Assembly (NCBI GenBank): GCA_036500765.1
Contig: DASYBM010000009.1
Span: 186,001 to 250,000 of the forward strand
DNA length: 64,000 nt
Reading direction: 5' to 3'
Source: Candidatus Sulfotelmatobacter sp.
GTDB lineage: Bacteria; Acidobacteriota; Terriglobia; Terriglobales; Acidobacteriaceae
Shown: one piece after another, positions 9,137 to 17,866 of the stretch
Layout of the letters: each line of letters starts with the position of its first letter
How positions within the stretch are numbered: the first letter of the stretch is position 1
Made by a program: the position numbers and the translations under genes
Notes under the pieces: generated by a model
What the model was told of the DNA's origin: nothing
Database searches by the model: none
The model's input: the letters and a program-made list of their open reading frames with translations, nothing else

Positions 9137-9553
9137 CTACTTGTCTTTGTCGTTCTTGCCTTTGTCAGGGCGATCTTTGTCGAGTTTGTCTTCGTCGATT
9201 TTGATGCGTAGGGATTTCAGGAATTTCAGGTCCTGGTCGTTGATCTTGAACTCGGGATTAGTCGACAAGGTGGTCACCAGCGAAGTTTTATCGGGGGATT
9301 TCTCGCCCTGCTTGCTGACGCCAATCGTGGCTTCGAGCACCAGGAAAATATCGTAACCGCCCTCTTTGATGCGGGAGACAACTTCAGAAATCTGTTCGGA
9401 GTCGGACAGAGATTCATTGATGGCGTCGCCGAGTTCTTTCATGAGTTGCTTAAGTTGTGGATCCACTGAGTCCCCCTCGACAGATTCCGCCGCCACGTAC
9501 TTTAGATGCGGTCGGCGCCAGAACGGTTCGCCGCGCGACCAGCGCTGCGCCAT
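9137..9553 (-). CDS. Hypothetical protein with Lys/Asp-rich tail
   Basis: A 138-residue protein of no family I recognise. It starts MAQRWSRGEPFWRRPH, continues with a predicted helical, acidic middle (PQLKQLMKELGDAINESLSD) and ends in a highly charged tail of alternating D and K (last 20 residues). No signal peptide or membrane segment. A longer open frame runs upstream to 9859, but that part is the antisense of the divergent membrane gene and has no coding character, so I use ATG 9553. It is divergent from 9585-9926 with only 31 bp between the starts, so the two share a promoter region. Confidence 0.55.
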   Translation of the reverse strand: MAQRWSRGEPFWRRPHLKYVAAESVEGDSVDPQLKQLMKELGDAINESLSDSEQISEVVSRIKEGGYDIFLVLEATIGVSKQGEKSPDKTSLVTTLSTNPEFKINDQDLKFLKSLRIKIDEDKLDKDRPDKGKNDKDK

Positions 9554-9584
9554 TGTAGCGCTCGAGGCTGTTAAAATCGAGGCC

Positions 9585-9926
9585 GTGAGCAAGCTTTCTG
9601 TCTGGCAAAAAACGGGCGTGGTGGTGCGGGTCACGCGGCAGGTGGCGCGGCGCAATCGTACGCTGGGGGCGGTGAAGGGCGCGGTTCGCACCGTTGCACG
9701 ATCCACCGGACATGTGCTGCATTTATTGTGGCTGGAGGTGGTGGGCACGATGTTTCTGGCGATGGCGGCGTTCGGCGGGATTGCGGGCGTGCGGGAATAT
9801 TTGAAGTACTCGGCGGGGCATGCTCCGGCGGGACGCGTGCTGATTGCGATTTGTTTCACACTGACCTTTGGGTGGTTTGGAGTGAGCTCGTTCTGGCGAG
9901 TGCGGCGGAAGAGTCAGCGGCCGTGA
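9585..9926 (+). CDS. Small two-helix membrane protein, unknown
   Basis: A 113-residue protein with a basic N-terminal part (RVTRQVARRNR) and two predicted membrane helices at about residues 45-65 and 83-103, ending in a cluster of Arg and Lys. GTG 9585 is chosen because GAGG precedes it closely; the open frame extends further upstream but would overlap the divergent gene. No family recognised. Head-to-head with the Lys/Asp-rich protein, 31 bp apart. Confidence 0.5.
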   Translation: MSKLSVWQKTGVVVRVTRQVARRNRTLGAVKGAVRTVARSTGHVLHLLWLEVVGTMFLAMAAFGGIAGVREYLKYSAGHAPAGRVLIAICFTLTFGWFGVSSFWRVRRKSQRP

Positions 9927-9977
9927 AAGCGTCGTTACGGGTGCAGTTTGGCTGGTGCGCCGGGCCGGTTTAGCGGG

Positions 9978-10021
9978 AGATCCTTCTCTTCGCCTGAAGA
10001 ACGGCTTCGCTCAGGATGACA
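9978..10021. repeat. Dispersed palindromic repeat, half copy
   Basis: AGATCCTTC at one side and CTCAGGATGAC at the other flank a variable core. It matches the half-element of the GTCATCCTGAGC family found at 16838, 18826, 34957 and 47957. Confidence 0.6.
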
Positions 10022-10045
10022 TCGCGGTTTGGTTTAGAGGTATGA

Positions 10046-11668
10046 ATGACGGAGAAGTTAAAGGTAAAGAGCCGCCCCGACCCATCGACTGGGATCGAAA
10101 CTTCCTCGCATATTCCGGTGAATCCTCTCTATACGCCGGCCGACCTGAAGGGCTCCGATTACGAGAGTGAAGTGGGATATCCCGGTGAATATCCTTTCAC
10201 GCGCGGCGTGCAGGCCACGATGTACCGCGGGCGGCTGTGGACTATGCGGCAGTACGCGGGTATGGGAGATGCGGAGGAATCGAACAAGCGCTACAAGTAT
10301 CTGCTGACGCATGGGACGACCGGGTTGTCGGTGGCGTTCGATTTGCCGACGCAGATTGGGCTGGACTCGGATCATCCGCTGGCGGCGGGTGAAGTCGGCA
10401 AGGTGGGAGTTGCGATTGATTCCATCGAAGACATGCAGCGCCTGTTTGATGGCATTGAGCTGACAAAGATCTCTACATCGATGACCATCAATGCGACGGC
10501 GTCGATTCTGCTAGCTTTGTATGTGGCGGTGGCGCGGCGGCAGGGCGCGGACGTGCGCAAGCTGTCGGGCACGGTGCAGAACGACGTGCTCAAGGAGTAC
10601 ATTGCGCGTGGAACTTATATCTATCCACCGCAGCAGGCGATGCGTGTGATTACCGACATGTTCTCTTGGGCGCATGAGAATGTGCCCGAGTGGAATACGA
10701 TTTCGATCTCCGGCTATCACATGCGCGAAGCGGGGTCGACGGCGGTGCAGGAAGTGGCGTTCACGCTGGGGAATGGGATGGCGTACGTGGAAGCCGCGAT
10801 CAAGGCGGGGCTGGATGTGGATCAGTTTGCGCCGCGGCTGTCGTTCTTTTTTAACGCGCACAATAACTTTCTCGAGGAAGTGGCGAAGTTTCGGGCGGCG
10901 CGGCGGATGTGGGCGCGAATTATGCGCGAACATTTCAAGGCGCGGAATCCGAAGTCGTGGATGATGCGGTTCCATACGCAAACCGCGGGATCGACGCTGA
11001 CCGCGCAACAACCGGAAAACAATATTGTGCGGACGGCGATTCAAGCCATGGCGGCGGTGCTGGGCGGGACGCAGTCGCTGCACACGAATTCTTATGACGA
11101 GGCTCTGGCTCTGCCGACGGAGCAGGCGGCGCGGATTGCCCTGCGCACGCAGCAGGTGATTGCGTATGAGTCGGGAGTGCCGCAGACGATCGATCCGCTG
11201 GCGGGATCATATTACGTGGAGTCGCTGACCAATGAGATTGAGAAGCGCGCGGCCGAGTATCTGGGGAAGATCGAAGTGCTCGGCGGGATGCTGAAGGCGG
11301 TGGAGCGGGGATTTGTGCAGCAGGAAATTCAGAATGCGGCGTACGAATATCAGCAGGCGGTGGATGAAGAGCGGGCGGTGGTGGTGGGAGTGAATCGATT
11401 CGAAGTGGAGGAAGAAAAGCCAATCCCGATTCAGAGGATCGATCCGGCGCTGGAGGCGAAGCAGATCGAGCGGGTGCGGGCGTTGCGGTCGAGGCGCGAT
11501 GCCGGTCCGTGGAAGGCCGCGCTAGCTGGAGTCGAAGAGGCGGCGCGGTCGGGTACGAACGTGATGCCGCGTATTCTGGCGGCGGTCGAAGCTTATGCGA
11601 CAGTCGGAGAAATTTCCGATGCGATGCGGCGGGTGTTTGGAGAGTACAAGGAAGCGGTGGTGGTCTAG
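10046..11668 (+). CDS. Methylmalonyl-CoA mutase, catalytic (large) subunit
   Basis: Isomerises (R)-methylmalonyl-CoA and succinyl-CoA by a B12 radical mechanism. The 540 residues cover only the substrate-binding TIM barrel; the cobalamin-binding domain (DxHxxG) is absent, so a separate small subunit must exist elsewhere, as in many bacteria and archaea. Substrate choice can be read from the sequence: Tyr70 in RQYAG and Arg188 in ARGTYIYPP match the Tyr/Arg pair of methylmalonyl-CoA mutases and not the Phe/Gln pair of isobutyryl-CoA mutases. The signature [15 protein letters not shown] and [15 protein letters not shown] are intact. ATG is preceded by AGAGG. No meaB or epimerase is adjacent. 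Confidence 0.92.
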   Translation: MTEKLKVKSRPDPSTGIETSSHIPVNPLYTPADLKGSDYESEVGYPGEYPFTRGVQATMYRGRLWTMRQYAGMGDAEESNKRYKYLLTHGTTGLSVAFDLPTQIGLDSDHPLAAGEVGKVGVAIDSIEDMQRLFDGIELTKISTSMTINATASILLALYVAVARRQGADVRKLSGTVQNDVLKEYIARGTYIYPPQQAMRVITDMFSWAHENVPEWNTISISGYHMREAGSTAVQEVAFTLGNGMAYVEAAIKAGLDVDQFAPRLSFFFNAHNNFLEEVAKFRAARRMWARIMREHFKARNPKSWMMRFHTQTAGSTLTAQQPENNIVRTAIQAMAAVLGGTQSLHTNSYDEALALPTEQAARIALRTQQVIAYESGVPQTIDPLAGSYYVESLTNEIEKRAAEYLGKIEVLGGMLKAVERGFVQQEIQNAAYEYQQAVDEERAVVVGVNRFEVEEEKPIPIQRIDPALEAKQIERVRALRSRRDAGPWKAALAGVEEAARSGTNVMPRILAAVEAYATVGEISDAMRRVFGEYKEAVVV

Positions 11669-11722
11669 GGCAGAGACTTCTTCTCGGACTGGGCAGCCGA
11701 GGCGGCCGCCCCCACATGAGAT

Positions 11723-12076
11723 TTACGCCGGTTGGGCTTGCATTTCGGCGACGGCGGCTTCCAGGTGAGCCAGCGTTTCCTCAACTGTTAGTGAGTACAT
11801 TTCGCGGCCGAGGCCTTCGCCCGCCTCCAGCGCACTTTTCAGATAGTGTCCTGCGATTTCCACCGCGAGCGAATCGGTGATGGCGTTGCCGGTGCGCTTC
11901 TTGTATTCCACCCAGGCGGGATGTGGAAGAGCGACCCAGATTTTGCGGCCATCGACCAGAAATTTAATGTCGACGGCGTCGGCGTGGCGCGTTGAGATGG
12001 CGACGATCAGCGCCTGGTAGACGCAGTGGACCGACTTCTTAGTCCAGCGGTCGGTGGCGGTGAAGTCGGAGAACAT
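11723..12076 (-). CDS. Hypothetical protein, unknown
   Basis: A 117-residue soluble protein I cannot assign. It has a mixed alpha/beta look (IKFLVDGRKIWVALPHPAW) and a C-terminal amphipathic helix (TVEETLAHLEAAVAEMQ). The frame continues to 12178, but that part crosses the likely promoter of the divergent esterase; ATG 12076 gives a sensible N-terminus, though no clear RBS is seen. Divergent from the secreted esterase 108 bp away. Confidence 0.5.
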   Translation of the reverse strand: MFSDFTATDRWTKKSVHCVYQALIVAISTRHADAVDIKFLVDGRKIWVALPHPAWVEYKKRTGNAITDSLAVEIAGHYLKSALEAGEGLGREMYSLTVEETLAHLEAAVAEMQAQPA

Positions 12077-12184
12077 GCATAAACTATAGTCGAGAGCTTG
12101 CGCTCCGGCAAACCTCAGGGCACGATTTTGACTGGGCACAGTGCTCGCTGATAATCTCTGCGTTCGTCCGAGGAACACTGTTCA

Positions 12185-13963
12185 ATGCTCAAGAGAAGTT
12201 CGATCTGGATCGCCGTTGTTGTGTGTGTCTTCGTCTCCTTTCCGGCGCTGGCGGCGTCCTCCAAGGCTGGTGCCAAGCCGGCCGGCACCCGTTTTGAAAT
12301 TTCCTTTTCCAAAGAGATTAGCGCAGCGCCGCTCGACGGGCATGTTTTGTTGTTGATCTCCAACAATGACGAAAAAGAGCCGCGCTTCCAGATCAGTTTC
12401 ATGACTCCCGATTCGCAGCAGGTGTTTGGCGTGGACGTCGACGCACTCGCGCCGGGCGTGCCCGCCGTCGTCGATGGGTCAACGTTGGGTTATCCGGCCG
12501 AGAGTCTGAAGGATGTGCCACCAGGCGATTACTGGGTGCAGGCGGTTCTCAACATCTATGAGACTTTCCATCTCGGCGACGGGCGCACGCTCAAACTGCC
12601 TCCCGACAAGGGCGAAGGCCAACACTGGCAGGTGAAGCCGGGCAATCTCTACAGCAAACCCATGAAGATTCATATCGATCCGAGATCAGGTGGAACGATC
12701 CGAGTCGCGCTGACCGAAAAAATGCCCTCCGTCGAAGACAATCCCAAAATAGTTGACACAAAGGTCGGCTGGGACGCCAGTAACGACGACCATATTATTG
12801 TCGACAACAAGTGGGTCAAGCACATCCGGATTCAGAGCGATCTGCTGACCAGGTTCTGGGGCAGGCCGACTTATCTGGGAGCGGTGATCTTATTGCCCGA
12901 CGGATGGGAAGAGCATCCGGACGCGCATTATCCGGTGATCGTGGAGCAGGATCATTTTCATCGCGGCCTTCCTGGCATTGTTGCGTTCCGCACCGAACCG
13001 CCGGGCGATAACATGAAAGGCGGCGAGCTGCGCAGCGCAAAGAACGGCTACAAACTTTTTCAGGATTGGACTGCGGGGCGCTTGCCGCGCGTCATCGTAG
13101 TCAGCATTCAGCACGCCACACCGTACTTCGACGACTCTTACGCCGTGAACTCGGCAAACGTAGGTCCGTACGGCGATGCCATTACGCAGGAACTGATTCC
13201 TTACATCGAGCAGCAATTCCGCGGCATCGGGCAGGAGTGGGCGCGGGCGGTTTATGGGGGCTCGACCGGCGGCTGGGAGAGTTTGGCCTCGCAGGTGTTC
13301 TACCCTGATTTTTACAATGGGGCGTGGGTGTTCTGTCCGGATACCGTCGATTTCCGCGCCTACATGACCATCGACCTTTATGACGACAAGAATGCGTTCT
13401 GGATCGAGAGCCCTTATGCGCGCGTGCCACGGCCCGCTGTGCGGCAGCCGGACGGCCTCATCCGTACGACTATGGAGCAGATGAACCGGTTTGAACTGGT
13501 AGAGGGAACGCACACCCGATCCGGGGAAAATCTGGATGCCTGGCAAGCTGTGTTCAGTTCGGTTGGCGATGACGGCTATCCCAAGCCGATCTATAACAAA
13601 CGCACGGGCGAGATCGATCATGAGGTCGCGAAGTATTTCCAGGAGCACTACGATCTCAGCGCCATCATGCAGCGCGACTGGAAGACGCTGGGCCCTAAAC
13701 TCGCAGGCAAACTGCATCTTTACGTCGGCGAGGCGGACACGTTCTATCTGGATCGGGCGGTGCATTTGCTGAAAGATTTTCTGGATACGACGACCGATCC
13801 TTACTATCGGGGAACGTTCGAGTTCGGAGTGCGAAAGCCGCATTGTTATCCGGGAGATTACGACCAGGCGGTTGGCCTGAACCAGCACTACTGGCCCGAA
13901 ATGGTGAAGCACATGGAGCAGACGGCGCCGGCGGGCGCGGATTTGAAGAGTTGGAAGTATTAA
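12185..13963 (+). CDS. Secreted esterase-like alpha/beta hydrolase
   Basis: A 592-residue exported protein with a signal peptide (residues 1-24, cut after LAAS or nearby). The first 200 residues form a beta-rich domain; the rest is an alpha/beta hydrolase of the putative esterase (esterase D-like) group. The nucleophile elbow is YGGSTGG with Ser360. A likely oxyanion-hole segment precedes it (PVIVEQDHF), and a candidate acid and His lie in LYVGEADTFYLD and RKPHCYPGD near the end. Substrate unknown; feruloyl or acetyl esterases and enterobactin esterases have this fold. Acts in periplasm or outside the cell. Stands alone. Confidence 0.75.
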   Translation: MLKRSSIWIAVVVCVFVSFPALAASSKAGAKPAGTRFEISFSKEISAAPLDGHVLLLISNNDEKEPRFQISFMTPDSQQVFGVDVDALAPGVPAVVDGSTLGYPAESLKDVPPGDYWVQAVLNIYETFHLGDGRTLKLPPDKGEGQHWQVKPGNLYSKPMKIHIDPRSGGTIRVALTEKMPSVEDNPKIVDTKVGWDASNDDHIIVDNKWVKHIRIQSDLLTRFWGRPTYLGAVILLPDGWEEHPDAHYPVIVEQDHFHRGLPGIVAFRTEPPGDNMKGGELRSAKNGYKLFQDWTAGRLPRVIVVSIQHATPYFDDSYAVNSANVGPYGDAITQELIPYIEQQFRGIGQEWARAVYGGSTGGWESLASQVFYPDFYNGAWVFCPDTVDFRAYMTIDLYDDKNAFWIESPYARVPRPAVRQPDGLIRTTMEQMNRFELVEGTHTRSGENLDAWQAVFSSVGDDGYPKPIYNKRTGEIDHEVAKYFQEHYDLSAIMQRDWKTLGPKLAGKLHLYVGEADTFYLDRAVHLLKDFLDTTTDPYYRGTFEFGVRKPHCYPGDYDQAVGLNQHYWPEMVKHMEQTAPAGADLKSWKY

Positions 13964-14088
13964 GAGTTTCTGGCGTGAAATGAAAATTATGATTCGACTG
14001 CCGCCAAGAAGAAAATTAAAGACAGCTGACGGGAGTGTCCGCTCCACACATTCATGCTCCATACAATTCACGCTGATAACATAGAGTC

Positions 14089-15018
14089 GTGCTAACTCGG
14101 GCTTCCAGCAAGACTCAAATTAAGATTTTGCAGGCGCGGCATTTGAGCCAGATTCCGTGGCTCGTGCATGGGTTTTCGACGCGGGTGGGGGGATGGTCTC
14201 GCGCTTACGGCAAGGGAAATCTCAATCTAGGCTTCACCAAGGACGACGCCCGGGCTGCGGTCGAGCGCAATCGCGACTCGTTTCTGCGTGAACTGGGCGC
14301 GGTCGAGCGCAAGAGTCGTACTTCTAAGGGTGCGCGAAGCGCTGGCGATTCGTTGTGGCCGCTGGTTACGCTGCGTCAGATTCATTCCGACGTGATTCGT
14401 TACATTGCCTCGATTCCCGATCCCCACGTTAGCGAACCGCTCAGCGGCGACGGAATGATCACTGCTATGCCTGGCCTATTGCTGTCAATTCAGACGGCCG
14501 ATTGTCTGCCGGTAATTCTGGCGGACACAAAACGGAAAGTTGTGGGCGTTTTTCATGCGGGATGGCGCGGGACGGTGCAGCGCATTGTGGAGAAGGGTGT
14601 AGGCGAGATGCAGCGCTGCTTCGGGAGCCGTCCGGAGGATCTGAAGGCGGCGATCGGGCCGGGGATTCAGGGTTGCTGTTATGAAGTCGGGGAAGAAGTT
14701 CGGGTCAAGTTTGAGTCGCAGTTTGGCTATGCCGCGAAACTGTTTCGCGAGGTCAAAGACTCCGATCCGGTGCACGAGAAATATCCGCTGCTGTTTCTGA
14801 CGGCGAGGGCGCCGGGACACGGCGAACTGCCGCCCAAGATTTTTCTCGACCTGGTGGAAGCGAACCGGCGGCAATTGCTGGATGCGGGAGTGGCCGTGAA
14901 GAATATCGAATCGTCGCCACTGTGTACGAACTGTAATCCTGATTTGCTATTTTCTTACCGCGCCGAGAAGGGCAGGACGGGGCGCATGATGGGCGTGGCC
15001 GGAATTCGCGAAACATGA
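14089..15018 (+). CDS. pgeF: Peptidoglycan editing factor PgeF (laccase-domain protein)
   Basis: Belongs to the YfiH/DUF152 family, first called polyphenol oxidase and now regarded mainly as a copper- or zinc-binding hydrolase that removes wrongly inserted residues from peptidoglycan precursors. Key marks: LRQIHSD, IQTADCLPVIL with the metal Cys, FHAGWRGT with the metal His, and the C-terminal CTNCNPDLLFSYRAEKGRTGR. At 309 residues it is slightly longer than the usual 250-280. It starts at GTG 14089; no strong RBS. No cell-wall genes adjoin it. Confidence 0.85.
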   Translation: MLTRASSKTQIKILQARHLSQIPWLVHGFSTRVGGWSRAYGKGNLNLGFTKDDARAAVERNRDSFLRELGAVERKSRTSKGARSAGDSLWPLVTLRQIHSDVIRYIASIPDPHVSEPLSGDGMITAMPGLLLSIQTADCLPVILADTKRKVVGVFHAGWRGTVQRIVEKGVGEMQRCFGSRPEDLKAAIGPGIQGCCYEVGEEVRVKFESQFGYAAKLFREVKDSDPVHEKYPLLFLTARAPGHGELPPKIFLDLVEANRRQLLDAGVAVKNIESSPLCTNCNPDLLFSYRAEKGRTGRMMGVAGIRET

Positions 15019-15040
15019 TTGCGGAAGAGATTTTAGCGGG

Positions 15041-15226
15041 TTATCCGGCTGATTGGCCGTAGCGTTGCCACGGCTTATTTTGAACAATCAAGAATTCTTC
15101 CCCACAGTGCTCACATTTGGCCGTGGCAAACTGAATGGTGCTGCCGGGCCACGGATGTACCGTCTGTTTTTGGCAGTGTGGGCACTCGAGTATATGGAGA
15201 TCGAGATCGAGACGTACTTTTGACAC
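15041..15226 (-). CDS. Small zinc-ribbon protein
   Basis: A 61-residue protein with two CxxC pairs (CPHC near residue 15 and CEHC near residue 38) spaced as in a zinc ribbon. The rest is short beta-like segments. GTG 15226 is preceded by GGAGAG at a normal distance. A frame-shifted overlapping ORF at 15088-15285 lacks the paired motif. It may bind nucleic acid or act as a metal-binding adaptor; no function can be named. Convergent with pgeF. Confidence 0.5.
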   Translation of the reverse strand: MSKVRLDLDLHILECPHCQKQTVHPWPGSTIQFATAKCEHCGEEFLIVQNKPWQRYGQSAG

Positions 15227-15370
15227 AGCGGACTCTCCGGTCGTCGGTCGTTATCGCGGACAAGCCCCATTGCGATATTACTCACACTGTCGGGAGTTTG
15301 TCGGTACGGTGAGGAACAGGAGAAAGTACGTTTGATTGCCCGCGCCGACCGCCCGGTTTGGGACTCGATA

Positions 15371-15424
15371 CTATTGCACTTCCCTACTTCAACTTACTAT
15401 CTGCACTTCGCTACTGTACTTCGC
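15371..15424 (-). repeat. Stop-codon ladder after the crp/fnr gene
   Basis: Read on the minus strand, the end of the gene (GCGAAGTACAGTAG, 15424-15411) is followed by three diverged copies: CGAAGTGCAGATAG (15410-15397), TAAGTTGAAGTAG (15396-15384) and GGAAGTGCAATAG (15383-15371). Period 13-14; every copy ends in TAG. Confidence 0.85.
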
Positions 15425-16175
15425 GGTACCACCTCGCAGTCTGCCCGCGCATGATGGCATAGCATTCGCAGGCGGCGTCTTCCAGTCGGGGACGATCAAT
15501 GATCTCTACGTCACCACGGACATGGGAGATCAGTCCAGCTTTCTGCAAGATTCCCGCCGCGACGGTGACGCTGGAACGGCGCGTCCCCAGCATCTGTGAC
15601 AGAAATTCCTGAGTTAAGTGAACGGAATTCGATTCGATCCGATCGGCGCTCATGAGTAGCCATCGGCCCAGGCGCTCTTCCACTCCGTGCAGCCGATTGC
15701 AGGCCGCAATCTGCGTGGTCTCCATGCCAATGATCTGGGCGAACTGCTGCAATCGCCGTTCGAGCGACGGGCACTGGCGCAGAATTGCGATCAGAACCTC
15801 GCTGTTCACGCGAAAGGCAGTCGCCTCGATCTGGGCGATGGCGCGTGTAGACGCCGTCTGAAAGCCCGCCAAAAGAGGAATGCCGACAAAACCTTCTTTG
15901 CCCACCAAGCCGACTTCTACAGTTTTTCCATCGGGAAATGCGCTCAGGATCGAAATCAGTCCGCTATTGCAGAAGTAGGCTGACTTCAGCGTGTCGCCGG
16001 GTTCATGGAGTATGTGGTGCGTCATGAGCCTGACAAACTCGAGCTTCGGAAATAGAAGTTTGGACTCCTGGGGCGGCAAGCCGAGCAGGATGGTGTTGTG
16101 AACGGCATTACCATCGCCGTCTTCGTCGGGAAGCTTGGACGCAAATCTGGTAGGCGGACGGGGAATGGTGGCCAT
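15411..16175 (-). CDS. Crp/Fnr-family transcriptional regulator
   Basis: A 254-residue regulator: N-terminal cyclic-nucleotide-binding-like jelly roll (about residues 30-150, with GLISILSAFPDGKTVEVGLVG) and a C-terminal winged helix (LTQEFLSQMLGTRRSSVTVA). It lacks the cysteine cluster of FNR and the Arg-Ser cAMP signature of CRP is not obvious, so the ligand is unknown; similar acidobacterial proteins are numerous. I use ATG 16175 because AAGGAG lies seven bases before it; the open frame goes to 16217. The gene is followed by the stop-codon ladder. Confidence 0.85.
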   Translation of the reverse strand: MATIPRPPTRFASKLPDEDGDGNAVHNTILLGLPPQESKLLFPKLEFVRLMTHHILHEPGDTLKSAYFCNSGLISILSAFPDGKTVEVGLVGKEGFVGIPLLAGFQTASTRAIAQIEATAFRVNSEVLIAILRQCPSLERRLQQFAQIIGMETTQIAACNRLHGVEERLGRWLLMSADRIESNSVHLTQEFLSQMLGTRRSSVTVAAGILQKAGLISHVRGDVEIIDRPRLEDAACECYAIMRGQTARWYREVQ

Positions 16176-16366
16176 CTTGGGCTCCTTAGTGCAACCTAAG
16201 TTGTCTGATTGTCGCAACGAACCGTCACCCGACGGGCGCGGCGGGAAGATGCTAGAAGAGACTCCTTAATCGTACTCTCCTCGGTGCTGGTTGCCTAGCG
16301 ATTTCGCACATTGGATTGTACGATCAAGTACGGTGGCGCCGAGTCGGGACTTGCCGCACTGCGGGT

Positions 16367-16711
16367 TTACGCGGACGGTGGGACCGAAGTGGCTGGCGGT
16401 GCTGAATTTACTGGAGTCGCAGCAGCGGCAGTGGCGGCGTCATTTACCAGATCTTTCAATTCCTTGCTGGGCTTGAAGAACGGAATTTTCTTGGCGGGGA
16501 CTTCGACGCGCTCTCCCGTCTTGGGATTGCGGCCAACGCGCGGTTTGCGCTGGCGGGTGCGAAAACTGCCAAAGCCACGAATCTCGATTTTGTCGCCAGC
16601 GCGCAAGGACCGCACGACGCTGTCGAAAATCGTCTCCACGATCACTTCACTGTCTTTGCGCGTAAGTTCCGCCAGGCGCGAGACTTCGTCAATCAGATCG
16701 GCTTTGGTCAT
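16367..16711 (-). CDS. HU/IHF-family DNA-binding protein
   Basis: A 114-residue nucleoid protein that bends DNA as a dimer. The core (MTKADLIDEVSRL to about residue 90) has the family signature GFGSFRTRQRKPRVGRNPKTG and the DNA-intercalating Pro arm region. The GFGSF and RNPKT forms are closer to IHF beta than to HU. The last 20-25 residues are an Ala/Pro/Thr tail not part of the fold, a common acidobacterial addition. ATG 16711 follows GAGG by five bases; the six residues further upstream in the frame are not needed. Confidence 0.88.
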   Translation of the reverse strand: MTKADLIDEVSRLAELTRKDSEVIVETIFDSVVRSLRAGDKIEIRGFGSFRTRQRKPRVGRNPKTGERVEVPAKKIPFFKPSKELKDLVNDAATAAAATPVNSAPPATSVPPSA

Positions 16712-16837
16712 AGGCCCTCGTTGCGGCAAACAGCCTGCTTAACCTTCTCAAATTTCAGGGGTTGTACGCAAGTCGCGGTGTGGGTACGCCACAGAGGGCG
16801 CCTGGGTTGGCTTACGCGTGAGGGCGAATAAGCCGCA

Positions 16838-16903
16838 GATCCCTTCGACTTCGCTCAGGGCAGGCTCTTCCCTTCGCCTGAAAAACGGCCCCGGTCAGGA
16901 TGA
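16838..16903. repeat. Dispersed palindromic repeat copy
   Basis: GATCCCTTCGACTTCGCTCAGG followed by a second CTTCGCCTGA block and GTCAGGATGAC: two tandem half-elements of the family that also occurs at 9978, 18826 and 34957. Lies between the HU gene and sppA. Confidence 0.6.
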
Positions 16904-16929
16904 CAACGCTCGGAATGACTTGCAGACAA

Positions 16930-17841
16930 TCACTTCCATAGGTAGTAGAAGCCGACCTGCTGTTCGAGCATTTTTTCGCGGCCGGGGAGGAACTGGGAAA
17001 CGTCGCCGAGCAGCAGATCCATTAGCGTTTTGCGGTCGCGGTCGGGACGGACCAGAGTGGGCTCGCCTTTGATTCCGACGGACTTCGCCGTATCTTGCAC
17101 CGCTGTCTCAAAATCACCGACGCCGTCGATCAGCTTCATCGACATGGCTTGTTCGCCAGTCCAGACTTTGCCGTTGGCGATGGACTTCACGTCTGCAAAC
17201 TTCATGCCGCGGCCTTCGCTGACGGCCTGGACGAACTGGCCGAACATGTTATTGATGAGGTCCTGCATATAGGCCTGTTCGCTGGGAGTGAGATCGCGGG
17301 CGGGGTTGCCGGTATCTTTGAATTCGCCGGTCTTGATGACCACATTTTTCAGCTTCGCCCATTTCAGCAGGTCGCCATAATTCATCCACTCTGCGATTAC
17401 GCCGATGGAGCCGACGATGCTGCCCTGGTCGGCATAAATCTTGTCAGAAGCCGAGGCGACGTAGTATGCGCCGCTGGCGCCGACGGTTTCGATCGAGACC
17501 ACAATCTTCTTCTTTTTCTCGTTCCGGATGCGTTTGACTTCGCGATAAATCTCTTCCGAGGCAGCGACGCCGCCGCCGGGAGAGTTGACGTGGAGAATGA
17601 TGGCCTTGATCGACGAGTCGTCGCCGAACTTCTTGAGCTGGCCGACGACGGGCTGGGGCGAAAGAATGACGCCGTCGAGATCGACGACGCCAATGCGGTC
17701 GCCGAAGCCGCCGATGCTGGACTCAGCGCCGCCCGCATGCAGCGTGAGATAGACCAGCGTAAATACGGCCAGAACGAAGAGGAAAAAAGCTCCTCCGCCA
17801 ATCAGAACCCAGAGCAGTGTGCGCGAGCGTCCTTCTGACAT
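16930..17841 (-). CDS. sppA: Signal peptide peptidase SppA
   Basis: Membrane serine protease that degrades cleaved signal peptides in the bilayer. The 303-residue form is the short type with one N-terminal membrane helix (about residues 9-34) and a single ClpP-like domain. The catalytic dyad is Ser123 in ETVGASGAYY and Lys175 in IKTGEFKD, as in the Bacillus/archaeal enzymes. The conserved NSPGG and GSIVGSIGV loops are present. It is 25 bp downstream of the diacylglycerol-kinase-like gene in the same direction, so the two are probably one transcript. Confidence 0.92.
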   Translation of the reverse strand: MSEGRSRTLLWVLIGGGAFFLFVLAVFTLVYLTLHAGGAESSIGGFGDRIGVVDLDGVILSPQPVVGQLKKFGDDSSIKAIILHVNSPGGGVAASEEIYREVKRIRNEKKKKIVVSIETVGASGAYYVASASDKIYADQGSIVGSIGVIAEWMNYGDLLKWAKLKNVVIKTGEFKDTGNPARDLTPSEQAYMQDLINNMFGQFVQAVSEGRGMKFADVKSIANGKVWTGEQAMSMKLIDGVGDFETAVQDTAKSVGIKGEPTLVRPDRDRKTLMDLLLGDVSQFLPGREKMLEQQVGFYYLWK

Positions 17842-17866
17842 GGGGAAAGTTTAGCACTTTGGGCGG

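Noticed and set aside
9554..9859. N-terminal extension of the Lys/Asp-rich protein
   Set aside because: The extension is antisense to the divergent membrane gene and rich in Thr/Arg/Pro without fold; ATG 9553 is a better start.
12890..14071. Minus-strand ORF of 393 codons opposite the esterase
   Set aside because: Its translation has no family features, while the plus strand has a signal peptide and serine-hydrolase motif.
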